30,934 nt of DNA from a virus. The notes under the pieces are model-generated. The model worked only from the letters and a program-made list of their open reading frames with translations. It searched no databases and was not told where the DNA came from. Every line of letters begins with the position of its first letter. The stretch's first letter is position 1. This document shows positions 18,569 to 28,085 of the stretch, piece by piece. The stretch lies in the IMG/VR virus record IMGVR_UViG_3300027856_000372, positions 1-30,934 of that record. The stretch is one strand, 5' to 3'. The translations under genes were made by a program, and so were the position numbers.

Positions 18569-20896
18569 ATGTCAGAAGAAAGAAAGCAGAAAGCAGTAGA
18601 GAAGAAGGTCATTAGAGAGAACTATCTCGACTTCATAGAAGACCTTCACAGCAAAGGACTACCGATATCCCTGGAGCAAGAAGAGCAGCTCAAAGATGCC
18701 GGCAGAATCGATGTAATTGACAAGCCTAAGAAATCTCGTAAGAGAAGGGCTGTCCAGACCGACGACTCCGTAAAAACGGAGAAGCAAATAGAATCAGACA
18801 AACTTATCGACATCATCGAAGACGATGGTGAAGGAATGCACAGGGATTTCGAGATCCTTGACAATGAGACCTATGATAAGCTTCAAGAATCAGATTTATT
18901 TAAGTACAGGGGAGGAAAGGACGTCAAGACGTCTGATTGGATGCCTGATAGTGTCATCGAGCACGACGAAAAATTCATTCGCTGGATAGACAGCATTAAC
19001 AATGGATTCCAGAACATGCGTTCGTATGTTCCTTTCCAGATGTACTGCCAGCAGGCCTCCGATTGGCTGGCCGAAAACGGAGACATTACCGACTACAGTA
19101 ACGACGGAGATGCTAGAGCCTACGCCTACGAGGAAATAAGACGGTGCCGGGAAAACACCCTCTACTTCATGGACAAGTACCTGATGCTTAAGGAAGGGGA
19201 CATGTCTTCCGGCTCCATGAAATACATCGCCAAGCCTGTGCACAAGGTTATCGCTTTCATGTTCGATTGTGGATACTCCAGCATGACGGGTAAGCCTCGT
19301 CAGATTGCAGCAACATCGACATACGGGGCTTGTGCCCTGAAGAAGATTACGACCAACAGAAACTTCTTCCTCAAGTTCATTACCATGGATAAGGAATCGG
19401 GTATTGAGATTTTCGATGATAAGATTAAGTATCCATTTACGGAGCTCCCTAGGTGGTTCCGGCCTACTGTAGATAACGACCGTGACAACCTGTTCCGCCT
19501 CCGGAAAAAAGGCATCAAGAAGGGCGTCAAGAAAGGAATGAACTCATCCATCAGGGTGGTTGCTCCATCGGTTGCAGCGATTAACGGTGGTTCACCTCAA
19601 CTCGTTATGATTGATGAGGCTGGTTACATTGGCATTCTAGGGAAGATGATGAAGGAAGCTCGTCCGACCATGTTCTGGCAGAACCCGGAAACAAACAAGA
19701 TTGAGATGAAGCGTCAAATCATTATCTGGGGTACAGGTGGCGAAATGGATAAAGGAGGTAAGGCATACGAGGAAGAATACTTCCGGGCTCTCACTGCATG
19801 GAAGAATCGTGACTTTACATACGGCATCATCCCTATATTCTTCGATTGGACCACCAGACCAGGTATTACCAAGGAGCACTACGAATCTGAGCGTAGAGCA
19901 TATACGATCGAAGGGCCGGAAAAGGAATCTAGAAGAGTTCAGTTCCGCCAGCACTACCCGTCTATCGTTGAAGACATGTTCCTGACCTCATCGAAGCTTC
20001 TGGTGGGAATCGATTGGATTAACCAGAACATCGAGAAGATTTACAATGTTGAACATAGGCTCAGATCCAAGAAGGGGTATTTCGAACCGATATTCGACAC
20101 CTCCAAACCATCAGACGAGAACAGCGACGTGCCTTACGCTATAACAGGAGCTACATTTGTGGCGGTAGACGATGGAGACCCGAGAGCATCCGTAACGATG
20201 TTCATGGAGCCTCAGAAGAACTGGATGCACAGGTACTACATGGGAACTGACCCCATTATGTCAGACAACGGGTTCTCGAACATGGCCTCAGCTATATTTG
20301 ATGCCCACTACAAGACCGTATCTGCATTTGTGGACTACAGGGACTCCGACCACAAGTACACCTTCCTGCAGTGCATGTTGCTGGGCATATACTACTCGGC
20401 GGAGTCGTCCAAGTCTGCAAAAGAGCTAGTGGAGGCTAATATTGGAACTGCCTACACCGATTACAAGGAAGCAAAGGGCTTTGAGGACTCATTGGTGTGG
20501 GGAACGGAGCTTCCGCAAGCCTTCCACGGCGGCCAGAACACTTACGGAATTGACAACAGAGGGAACAGAACCAGATTCATTGTCAGCAAGATGCACGAGT
20601 TCTTTACGGTGTACGGAGACCGCGTATACATGACCACCCCTTTTGTGCAGCTCAGAACATTTGTGTGCACGATCACAAAATCAGGCAACGAGAGCTGGGG
20701 GACAGTAGACCCGCAGAAGTACCACGATGATGTGTTGTTTGCTATTGTTTTTGCCTATATTTGTAGTCTAAGCTACGAACATCTAACCCCTTTCGAAATC
20801 AAATCCGAAATGGAGAGATACAAGACTCAGCAGAAGCTTGTTAGGGGCAAGGACGGAAAGCTAACCAGGGTAGAAGTGAGAGTTCCAATCTATTAA
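18569..20896 (+). CDS. terL: Terminase large subunit, 775 aa
   Basis: ATPase part: TGKPRQIAATST (about residues 240-251) stands in the Walker A position as the PRQ..A(T/S) variant seen in many phage terminases, and QLVMIDEAGYI (about 344-354) is Walker B with the catalytic Glu. The nuclease part has VAVDDGDPRASV (about 531-542), an Asp-rich strand of the RNase H-like fold, and YHDDVLFAIVFAY (about 720-732), the second metal-binding Asp motif. The N-terminal 90 residues are charged and likely flexible. It translocates DNA into proheads and cuts it. Start ATG 18569 rather than TTG 18566. Length is within the crAss-like range. Confidence 0.92.
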   Translation: MSEERKQKAVEKKVIRENYLDFIEDLHSKGLPISLEQEEQLKDAGRIDVIDKPKKSRKRRAVQTDDSVKTEKQIESDKLIDIIEDDGEGMHRDFEILDNETYDKLQESDLFKYRGGKDVKTSDWMPDSVIEHDEKFIRWIDSINNGFQNMRSYVPFQMYCQQASDWLAENGDITDYSNDGDARAYAYEEIRRCRENTLYFMDKYLMLKEGDMSSGSMKYIAKPVHKVIAFMFDCGYSSMTGKPRQIAATSTYGACALKKITTNRNFFLKFITMDKESGIEIFDDKIKYPFTELPRWFRPTVDNDRDNLFRLRKKGIKKGVKKGMNSSIRVVAPSVAAINGGSPQLVMIDEAGYIGILGKMMKEARPTMFWQNPETNKIEMKRQIIIWGTGGEMDKGGKAYEEEYFRALTAWKNRDFTYGIIPIFFDWTTRPGITKEHYESERRAYTIEGPEKESRRVQFRQHYPSIVEDMFLTSSKLLVGIDWINQNIEKIYNVEHRLRSKKGYFEPIFDTSKPSDENSDVPYAITGATFVAVDDGDPRASVTMFMEPQKNWMHRYYMGTDPIMSDNGFSNMASAIFDAHYKTVSAFVDYRDSDHKYTFLQCMLLGIYYSAESSKSAKELVEANIGTAYTDYKEAKGFEDSLVWGTELPQAFHGGQNTYGIDNRGNRTRFIVSKMHEFFTVYGDRVYMTTPFVQLRTFVCTITKSGNESWGTVDPQKYHDDVLFAIVFAYICSLSYEHLTPFEIKSEMERYKTQQKLVRGKDGKLTRVEVRVPIY

Positions 20897-21514
20897 ATGG
20901 AAAAAAAAGAAGAGTCTATATCATTATTTGCTCCGAAGACGAAAAGAGGTCTTCTGGAAGATTATCCTGAGCTCAAAGATGCGCCAGAATTGAAAGACCT
21001 AAACAAGTCCGAAATCCTGTTCGTTTGGTTCTTCGCTTGTAAAGCGAGCCCAATATCTCACGTTGAAAGGTCTAGAATTCGTTCAGAAGAGGCTTTAAAG
21101 AGGTCTTTTGACCACCTTGGAAAAGAAAACCAGATGAAGCCTGCTGTTAGGGATAAGTTCGCTAGTTGTAACTTTGGATCCAAAATCAAAAGAGCTATCG
21201 ACAGGATGTCGAAGTATAATCCTAGTGCTAGGGATATCTCACGAAGGATTATTGAGAACACATTAAATAACTTTAGCAGGTTGTCTTCCGTAGAGATGAC
21301 AGATGCTTCATTTGTCGGCGAAGACGGGAAGGTTGACTACACAAAGAAGAACGCCTACGTCACATCGCAAAACAATATTGTAAAAGCCCTAGACGCCATT
21401 GTGCTTAAGTCAGAGCATGGGTTCGGAGTAACAGAAAAACAGATTGAAGAGGAGGACGCCTATGAATACGATGGGGACTCATTAGCAGACGATTACCACG
21501 AACAAACAAACTAA
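20897..21514 (+). CDS. Hypothetical protein between terminase and portal, 205 aa
   Basis: Starts MEKKEESISLFAPKTKRGLL immediately after the terL stop codon. The middle is helical (KSEILFVWFFACKASPISHV, RRIIENTLNNFSRL) and the C-terminus acidic (EEEDAYEYDGDSLADD). A gene in this slot is common in crAss-like structural modules, but I cannot assign a function. Coupled translation with terL and portal suggests a packaging or head role. Confidence 0.75.
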   Translation: MEKKEESISLFAPKTKRGLLEDYPELKDAPELKDLNKSEILFVWFFACKASPISHVERSRIRSEEALKRSFDHLGKENQMKPAVRDKFASCNFGSKIKRAIDRMSKYNPSARDISRRIIENTLNNFSRLSSVEMTDASFVGEDGKVDYTKKNAYVTSQNNIVKALDAIVLKSEHGFGVTEKQIEEEDAYEYDGDSLADDYHEQTN

Positions 21515-21524
21515 GAATACTGTT

Positions 21525-23819
21525 ATGTCACACCTTGTACTCTCAACACCAAACAAGCCAAACCGGATGGATAAGAAGGCTTATCCCGACAAGGCAAACA
21601 ACGAACAGTATCACCTAGACTATGGTAAATGGACTGTAGGACAAGCATTCAACAGCCAGCACAATGACTGGCTTCAGTCTATCGCTATCAATAAGCGATT
21701 TTACAAGGGAGACCAATGGATTGAGGACGAAGACCTCGAAGCCTTCTTAAAAGACACTACTGGGCAGACCAGAAACAGAATCCAGATTGTTCATAACCTC
21801 ATCCGTCCAATTATTGAGCAGTATAGAGGTAACGCTATTAGGTTGAGCGTAAACGCTGCGGCGAAAAGCGTATCTCAACGATCGATTAACCGAAGAGAGC
21901 AATCCTTGGCCAAGCAGCTATTCAAAACAGACGTTGCAAACCAATTTCCGGGACTTGGAGCTGTTGTTCGCCAGTTCGACAGGTCTATTGGTGAAAACGA
22001 AGAGGAAACTACTCAAATCCACAACAATCTGTATGTAGACAGCTTTGTGGATGCAATGAACTCTTTGATGAGGTATGTTGCTGACCTGAACGAATTTCAG
22101 AACATGCAAACCATGTTCGCTCAGAACCTGGGGCTAACAGGTCTTATTGTTTCCGAGGCATTTCAGCACGGAGGGCACCAGAGGTTTGAAACTAGAAAGT
22201 CTAACCAATTCTTTTTCGATAGAGATGCTGAAAAGCAGGATTTAACTGACGCAAACTTCATGGGCACGGTTACGCCGATGGATGCTTCAATGATTTTCGA
22301 GAGATGGGAGGAAATAAGCCACGAATCTAGAAAGGCTGTAGAGAACTACCTGTCGGTAATGTCTAACGGCGACACCAACTTCAACACCGAGCCTGGAAAC
22401 AGCCTGCACGGGGGAGTTGACCACAGAACTAACAGCGGAGGAAGAATCCCTGTTTACAAAACGTACTGGAAGGACTTTGATAGATACGACTACGGATGGG
22501 TGCTCGACGAGTATGGATATCCGTACCTAGTTAGAATCAACTTCACAAAGCCAGGGCAGGAAAAGCCTGAGTGGACCGAAAAAGACCTTATTGCGCCACC
22601 AGACAGCGCGAAAAATAGAGTCCTGTTCAAGGGCGGAAAGAAGAAGCGCAAGCTTTACGTTGATGTTCTAAGATATTGCATATTCATTCCAGGGGAGACT
22701 GTTGGGGCGAGAAGAATCAATTCGAATAACGAGCAGGAGACATTTGACATTGCTCTTGAGTGGGGTCTTTCTCCGTACCAAGAAACTGACTATCAAGATT
22801 TGTCAAACGTCAAGTTCCCATTCAAGTGTATGGCTTGGGGTTATGTTGATGGAGAGATCTTCAGCCCGGTAGACGACGCTATTGACCCTCAAAGGTTCAT
22901 TAACAGAATTTTATCGGTTATCGAGTCTCAGTTCAACAATGCTGGGGGTGCAGGTGTTATTCTTGATGAAGACACTATCAACCCGCAGGAAAGAGACCAG
23001 ATTTACGCAGACATTAACATGGGTAACCCGATTACCGTTCGAACGAAAGGTAGAGGTATACCGAACTCAGTGGGCTCATACGACGCGACCATATCAAACG
23101 GAGTGCACCAGATGTTCAACATCATTCCTCTCATGTCGAACCTCATCCAGAACACCACAGGTGTTAACGAGGGGCTTAAGGGTGAATCGATTGGTCAAGA
23201 CCAGCTTGTTGGGGTTACAGAGCTACTAATACAGCGTGGTTCATTGATGCAAGAGCCTTTTTATGACGCTATCGCTAGAGTGTTCGTTCAGATGTACCAA
23301 CACATCGCTACAGTTGGAAAACGATACTATATTGAGCATGAGCGCTCGCTATCAATAGCTGTTGGAGACGGACCGGCTGAGGTAATCAGGCTTTCTAAGG
23401 ACATGAACCTAGAAGACTTCCGCGCGTTCGTGGAGAGAGAGAACGCAGACGCAATGCTTAAAAAGCAGGCTGACCAGATGCTCACAATCTTCCTTGAGTC
23501 TCAAATGATAGACAGAACAACATTCACCGACCTATTTGGGCGATCAACTCCAACTCAGGTAACCTCAGCGATGAGAAGGCTTGCCGGAGTTCAGGCTGAG
23601 GCGGAAAGAAGAAACAGCGCAGCGACCCAGCAAGTGACCCAGAAAGACGCCCAAGCGCAAGAACAGGCAGTCCAGGGAGCTCAGCAGGAGCAGGGAAGGC
23701 TTGAGCAGAGAGAGGACGCTAAAGAGTCCCGAGCTCAAGACCATGAGATAGATAAGATTTTCGCGAAGGGAATGGCGGACTTTTCTAATCAACAAAATTC
23801 TCCGACCCCAGCGCCGTAA
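21525..23819 (+). CDS. Portal protein, 764 aa
   Basis: The N-terminal region has WLQSIAINKRFYKGDQWIED (about residues 48-67), the ...FY.G.QW signature of P22-type portals as in crAss-like phages, followed by RNRIQIVHNLIRPIIEQYRG. The central wing/clip parts are acidic with many aromatic residues, and the last 90 residues are helical and Gln/Ala/Glu-rich (about 690-750), as expected for a portal barrel or flexible tail. Twelve copies form the DNA entry ring. Position after terL and before scaffold and capsid genes supports the call. Confidence 0.88.
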   Translation: MSHLVLSTPNKPNRMDKKAYPDKANNEQYHLDYGKWTVGQAFNSQHNDWLQSIAINKRFYKGDQWIEDEDLEAFLKDTTGQTRNRIQIVHNLIRPIIEQYRGNAIRLSVNAAAKSVSQRSINRREQSLAKQLFKTDVANQFPGLGAVVRQFDRSIGENEEETTQIHNNLYVDSFVDAMNSLMRYVADLNEFQNMQTMFAQNLGLTGLIVSEAFQHGGHQRFETRKSNQFFFDRDAEKQDLTDANFMGTVTPMDASMIFERWEEISHESRKAVENYLSVMSNGDTNFNTEPGNSLHGGVDHRTNSGGRIPVYKTYWKDFDRYDYGWVLDEYGYPYLVRINFTKPGQEKPEWTEKDLIAPPDSAKNRVLFKGGKKKRKLYVDVLRYCIFIPGETVGARRINSNNEQETFDIALEWGLSPYQETDYQDLSNVKFPFKCMAWGYVDGEIFSPVDDAIDPQRFINRILSVIESQFNNAGGAGVILDEDTINPQERDQIYADINMGNPITVRTKGRGIPNSVGSYDATISNGVHQMFNIIPLMSNLIQNTTGVNEGLKGESIGQDQLVGVTELLIQRGSLMQEPFYDAIARVFVQMYQHIATVGKRYYIEHERSLSIAVGDGPAEVIRLSKDMNLEDFRAFVERENADAMLKKQADQMLTIFLESQMIDRTTFTDLFGRSTPTQVTSAMRRLAGVQAEAERRNSAATQQVTQKDAQAQEQAVQGAQQEQGRLEQREDAKESRAQDHEIDKIFAKGMADFSNQQNSPTPAP

Positions 23820-23831
23820 TGAATTTTTAAT

Positions 23832-23839
23832 TATATTTG
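23832..23839 (+). promoter_or_regulatory. Promoter -7 box TATATTTG before the scaffold gene
   Basis: Exact TAnnTTTG match in the 39-base gap between portal and scaffold-like genes, 20 bases before the ATG at 23859. No convincing -33 element is visible. It may add transcription of scaffold and capsid genes, needed in high copy number. Confidence 0.55.
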
Positions 23840-23858
23840 TGAATAGATAATCAGAAGA

Positions 23859-25139
23859 ATGGCAGACGAAACAGTAAGTGCACCACAGGCATCAGCACCA
23901 GCAGAAAACCAGACACCGGCGACAGCACCGCCAGCGCTACCTAACAATCCAGCCCTAAATGCCCTTCAGGGTATGAGCGGAGGGTCAGCACTAGCAAACG
24001 CTTTAGGTGAGATGAGACAACAGCAGGAGCAGAATACTCCTCCAGCGAACGAACCTCCTCCAAATGAGGCCCCACCGGTAGTAGAAGAAACACCAGCAGC
24101 ACCGCCTGTACCAGAAAATCAGGAAGCTCCACCGGCAGGAGAGAACACACCTCCAGCCAACGATGCTCCTCCACCAGCGGAAGAGCCAGAAAAAGTTACC
24201 ATAACTAGCCCTATTTTTGGGGAAAAGCCAGTGGAACTTGGGGATAAAGCTCCTGAATCACAGACTCCAGCTCCGCAAATCGAAAACCTTGAACAGGTTA
24301 ATTCGTATTTAAAGGAGAATCTTGGAATCGAAGATTTTTCAAGTCTCAACACAGAGGTGATGAGGCTAAGAGAAGTTGAAAAGACCACTGAGGGAACGTC
24401 TAAGAAGTTAGAAGGAATGGAGGGATTGTTCAAAACAATGCCGCCAGAGCTCTATCAGGCAATAGACTCGTTCAGTAAAGGTAAAGAATGGAGAGAGGAC
24501 TTGGTAAGCAGACCAGCTCTCGACTTTCAAAAAGAAGTATCAGACTACAAAGACCAAGAGCTACTGAATGCTTATGGGAAGTCTTTTACAAAAGAACAAT
24601 GGGAAGAATATAACGATGCTGATGGAGATCAGAACGTTAAACTAGCCATTAACACTGCGCTTGATTCTGTGAAGAATCAGTTTGGTAGTGATAAAGCCGG
24701 AATAGCTTTAAGAACGCAGAAAACGATAGATGACGCAGCGAAAACAACAACCGCTGTTAATCAATCACTAGAAGCTTCAGTAGCTAATTTCGCAGGAAGA
24801 ATTGAAGGCGTCAGCGACCAGTATATTCAGGACATCAAGAAAGGAATGTTGGACACACTTATCCGAGATTTGTTTTTTGAGGCTGATGGTACTTATAAAC
24901 CCGACGCAGTTGAAAGAGCGGTCATGGCTAAGGACGGCATGGGACTGATGACACAATATCAGACCATTGCTACTAGAGCCGCTGAAAGCTCAGAGCGACA
25001 AGAGATTCTATCAAGAGGAGCTGACACTCCACCAGCAGCAGGCGGTGGATCTTCAGCTTCTGCAGAAGAAGTAAGACCAGAGGTATTGAATCATATCGAC
25101 ATTATTACAGGAGGGCTTAACAAGAGAAACACTTATTAA
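23859..25139 (+). CDS. Scaffold-like protein with Pro/Ala-rich N-terminus, 426 aa
   Basis: The first 125 residues are almost entirely Pro, Ala, Glu and Asn (for example NTPPANEPPPNEAPPVVEET) and likely unfolded. The remainder is helical and charged, e.g. YLKENLGIEDFSSLNTEVM and DQELLNAYGKSFTKEQWEEY. Placement between portal and major capsid genes, high charge and helicity are the marks of an internal scaffolding protein that is later lost from the prohead. No protease motif is seen. The low-complexity N-terminus is longer than I would expect. Confidence 0.7.
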   Translation: MADETVSAPQASAPAENQTPATAPPALPNNPALNALQGMSGGSALANALGEMRQQQEQNTPPANEPPPNEAPPVVEETPAAPPVPENQEAPPAGENTPPANDAPPPAEEPEKVTITSPIFGEKPVELGDKAPESQTPAPQIENLEQVNSYLKENLGIEDFSSLNTEVMRLREVEKTTEGTSKKLEGMEGLFKTMPPELYQAIDSFSKGKEWREDLVSRPALDFQKEVSDYKDQELLNAYGKSFTKEQWEEYNDADGDQNVKLAINTALDSVKNQFGSDKAGIALRTQKTIDDAAKTTTAVNQSLEASVANFAGRIEGVSDQYIQDIKKGMLDTLIRDLFFEADGTYKPDAVERAVMAKDGMGLMTQYQTIATRAAESSERQEILSRGADTPPAAGGGSSASAEEVRPEVLNHIDIITGGLNKRNTY

Positions 25140-25160
25140 GTCAAACTAAACTAAAAAGTA

Positions 25161-26432
25161 ATGAGTAATACTAATTACACTCCGGGTCCAGGGAACATCC
25201 CTTTTGGTAACCAAAACACCAACCCACAAGCATCGTTTTACGGTGTTGAATCACAATTCTCGGTAACAGAGGCTAACCTGATTGCGAAAGCGATTCAGAG
25301 TACCCTTTTCGATGCTGCTCCGGCACAATTCGATACCTTGAAGTTGTTGTTCATGAAGCCTTTCGAGGATGTGAACAATGATGAATTCGAATATTTGGAA
25401 CACACTTTCGGTAGAAGTCCTCTTGAGGCAACTGCTATTGTAGGTGCTGCTGCGGCGGTTCCAGGAACTAACCAAACTCAGGTCATCCCGATGACTGCGG
25501 CGAGCATCGCGCATGTTTCTCCGGATTTGGTTATCATCTTTCCAGATGGTTCACACGGTGTTGTTGCCGCTGTCGGTGCTGCCGATATCACGGTTAACTC
25601 ACTAACCAACGCGGGTCTTCCTGCGGTAGCGATTGGAGACATATTCTCCATTCAGTCAACGATTCGTGCCGACGGTATGGATTCTTTCTCTAACTACGAG
25701 CGTTTGGAAACGATCACTCGTTACAACTACGTTCAGTTCTTCTTGAGAGCTCAGAGATGGGCACGTAGAGAGCTTCAGAAGTATAAAAACTCTGGAACTA
25801 CGAACTACCTCAACGTAGACAAAGAGGAGAAAATGAAGCAGTTAAGAATTGACATGTTCAACTCTTTCTGGAATGGTGAGCGTGGGGAATACGCCATCGC
25901 TAACAGCCATGTTGCGAAAGCAATGGGTGGTATCTATCCTTCGATGATTGCGGCTGGATCTGCAACGTCGAATCCAACAGTTGCAGGTTTGCAGTCGGCT
26001 TTCGAGACGCTTGCTTTCTCAACTAACTTCAAGAAAGAAGGGGCGACACGCTTCATCTACGGAACCGATCAAATTTTGAACGAGTTCTCGAAGGTGTACA
26101 AGCAGCCTGGACTTCGTTACGAGCCGAACGACGAAATCGCTAAGTTGAACCTTAAGCGAATTGAGTTGGGTACTTCAAACTACGTTCTAGTTCCTTGTGA
26201 GCTTTGGCGTGAAGAGTCTTGCTTCCCAGCAGACTGGCAACGAAGAGTGATTGTTTTGGATCAGGAGACAGTAGCTCCAAAGAAAATGAAAGGCTTGCCT
26301 GCATTTGAAATGGGACAAACTGACGACCTTGAAAAAGGTAGCTTCAGAGACTTCATCGACTTTTGGGTAGGTGGACAGTTGAGCATCCGATTCAACAACC
26401 CATTGGCATCCTTCATTTTGGATATCCAATAG
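25161..26432 (+). CDS. Major capsid protein, 423 aa
   Basis: HK97-fold major capsid protein of crAss-like type by context and by sequence pattern: an N-terminal arm (NYTPGPGNIPFGNQNTNPQA), then a helix region with NLIAKAIQSTLFDAAPAQFD and FEDVNNDEFEYLEHTFGRSP, which resembles the start of crAss-like capsid proteins. The rest contains beta-rich insertions (PMTAASIAHVSPDLVIIFPD) and ends with LSIRFNNPLASFILDI. Composition is balanced, as for highly expressed structural genes. A very strong terminator follows. Confidence 0.87.
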   Translation: MSNTNYTPGPGNIPFGNQNTNPQASFYGVESQFSVTEANLIAKAIQSTLFDAAPAQFDTLKLLFMKPFEDVNNDEFEYLEHTFGRSPLEATAIVGAAAAVPGTNQTQVIPMTAASIAHVSPDLVIIFPDGSHGVVAAVGAADITVNSLTNAGLPAVAIGDIFSIQSTIRADGMDSFSNYERLETITRYNYVQFFLRAQRWARRELQKYKNSGTTNYLNVDKEEKMKQLRIDMFNSFWNGERGEYAIANSHVAKAMGGIYPSMIAAGSATSNPTVAGLQSAFETLAFSTNFKKEGATRFIYGTDQILNEFSKVYKQPGLRYEPNDEIAKLNLKRIELGTSNYVLVPCELWREESCFPADWQRRVIVLDQETVAPKKMKGLPAFEMGQTDDLEKGSFRDFIDFWVGGQLSIRFNNPLASFILDIQ

Positions 26433-26439
26433 AATTTTT

Positions 26440-26468
26440 AGCCGGGGCTTCGGCCCTGGCTTTTTTTT
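26440..26468 (+). terminator. Strong intrinsic terminator with UUCG tetraloop
   Basis: AGCCGGGGC-TTCG-GCCCTGGCT forms a 9-bp stem with one G-T, followed by eight T. It ends the capsid transcript and would raise capsid protein over the downstream connector genes. Confidence 0.9.
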
Positions 26469-26490
26469 AACTTCAGATAAAGCAGAAAAG

Positions 26491-27318
26491 ATGGCTCTAG
26501 AAAGAGACGAACAGAAACCAGAAGAACGTTTGCCACAAGAACCGGCAAATACAAATACAAACCCAGCAGAAGCACCAGCCCCTCCATCAGCAGATGAGAT
26601 TCTATCTCAGATGAAGAAGATGCAGGAACGGTTAGACGCCTTCGAGAAGAGGGAGAGACAACCGGTAGAGGCGCCACAAGACAATAAAGCGTTGCTAAAG
26701 GCCATGGAGGCCATTGAAGCAATGAGCGCTAAGTCTGACGCCGATAAGTATGGTTCCGGACACGGATACGTGGATGTTGCAGACCTTGACCCAGACGATT
26801 TGCTGGACCAGGGTGAAGAAATTGTCTTTTACGCACATAAAACAGGTTATGTGATTGTTGATGATATCAGACAGGGGCTCCCTGTTAGAACTCCTTTTGG
26901 AAAGGAGATCATTTTCAAATATCAAGCAACGAGAAGACGACAAGCGGGTAAAGAGGTTGAGTTGTTCAACTTTTCTATTTACGTCTGTAAAAGCAAGAAG
27001 GAGGCAGCGTGGTTGATGGAGCACACCTATTATGGCACCATCTTCTACTCGAGAGCTGAAGAAGCTCTTAGCATGGATGCTAGAAAGGCTGCGAAGCTTG
27101 CCAAGTACATGACTTCTTTGAAGGCTCAGGATCAGTTTGGAGTTGCAAGGACGGCAAAAGCTCACGGAATCGGAATGATGGAGAACGTGAACGATATGCG
27201 AATTGCATTAGCCAACAAGCTGGCTGAAGAGGAAATGGCTAGAGAGAAAAGCGAGTCTCAAATGAGGCTTGTAGAAACTCAAAAAGCCGAGAAACTATTA
27301 GGCGAAGTGCCTGGATAA
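26491..27318 (+). CDS. Capsid-associated protein, 275 aa
   Basis: The N-terminal 35 residues are Pro/Glu/Asn/Ala-rich (NTNTNPAEAPAPPSADEI), like those of the scaffold-like protein, then a helix (SQMKKMQERLDAFEKRERQ). A central domain (about residues 85-200) is beta-rich (EIVFYAHKTGYVIVDDIRQG) and the C-terminus is a long charged helix (ALANKLAEEEMAREKSESQM). Position directly after the capsid gene suggests a capsid-binding or head-completion protein. No named family is recognised. Confidence 0.7.
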   Translation: MALERDEQKPEERLPQEPANTNTNPAEAPAPPSADEILSQMKKMQERLDAFEKRERQPVEAPQDNKALLKAMEAIEAMSAKSDADKYGSGHGYVDVADLDPDDLLDQGEEIVFYAHKTGYVIVDDIRQGLPVRTPFGKEIIFKYQATRRRQAGKEVELFNFSIYVCKSKKEAAWLMEHTYYGTIFYSRAEEALSMDARKAAKLAKYMTSLKAQDQFGVARTAKAHGIGMMENVNDMRIALANKLAEEEMAREKSESQMRLVETQKAEKLLGEVPG

Positions 27319-27329
27319 AACTAAAATGA

Positions 27330-28085
27330 ATGATACAAGTTCAGAGCGTAATAGAACGGATTAAATCAGCTTTGGACGCCGAGGGTTCTGACCGTTATCT
27401 TTTTGAGCAGGATCTCAAACCAGCAATCAACTATTCTGTTGAGTTTTTATCTGCTGTTGTAAATAAAGCTTTTGATGAGAAGAAGCTCTCTGGAGAAAAT
27501 TTCAGAGAGCTAATTTTCGTTAGAATATTTCAAGCTAGTCAATTTTCAAGAATAGCTTTTAACCAGCCGAACTTTACGGATAAGGTTTGGACGGTGATGA
27601 GAGTAAACCCACTGGCTACTGTGTACCCTAGCACAGCCCCAGCCCTCCTTTCGAACCCGGAAGATTCAGCATTCATGGATGGTCTTAGTTATGTGGACAG
27701 CGAACAGTCTGCGAGAAGGCTAACACTCGAAGAATGGGACGAGAATAAGAAAAACGTATTTGAGGCTGGAAACAACATCCTTACAGGCTCTCTTGTTAGC
27801 TATGCGTACCTTACTGACGCAAACTATGGCTCTACGTCGTACAGCACTCCTGGATCGGAAATAGAGGTTCGTCCTTCGGCTGCTGGTCAGTTCGTGGGTG
27901 TTACTTATTTAAAATACCCTAGCCCTATCACTCAGCAGACAGACTCAATAGAGTTTCCTGATACGATGATAAACCTGATTGTTCAGAAAGCATTGAACTT
28001 CATCGCTTTCAAGCAGGGGGACCAAACTAATTTGTACAATGTTACCACAAAGGACATTGCTGACCTAGTTCAACTCATGATGTAA
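27330..28085 (+). CDS. Connector/ring-type protein, 251 aa
   Basis: Starts MIQVQSVIERIKSALDAEGS; helical first half (LKPAINYSVEFLSAVVNKAF), then a beta-rich half (IEVRPSAAGQFVGVTYLKYP) and a final helix. A helical bundle with inserted strands fits the ring proteins under the portal in crAss-like phages, as do size and gene order. Overlaps the next gene by TAATG. Assignment is positional plus fold impression. Confidence 0.7.
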   Translation: MIQVQSVIERIKSALDAEGSDRYLFEQDLKPAINYSVEFLSAVVNKAFDEKKLSGENFRELIFVRIFQASQFSRIAFNQPNFTDKVWTVMRVNPLATVYPSTAPALLSNPEDSAFMDGLSYVDSEQSARRLTLEEWDENKKNVFEAGNNILTGSLVSYAYLTDANYGSTSYSTPGSEIEVRPSAAGQFVGVTYLKYPSPITQQTDSIEFPDTMINLIVQKALNFIAFKQGDQTNLYNVTTKDIADLVQLMM

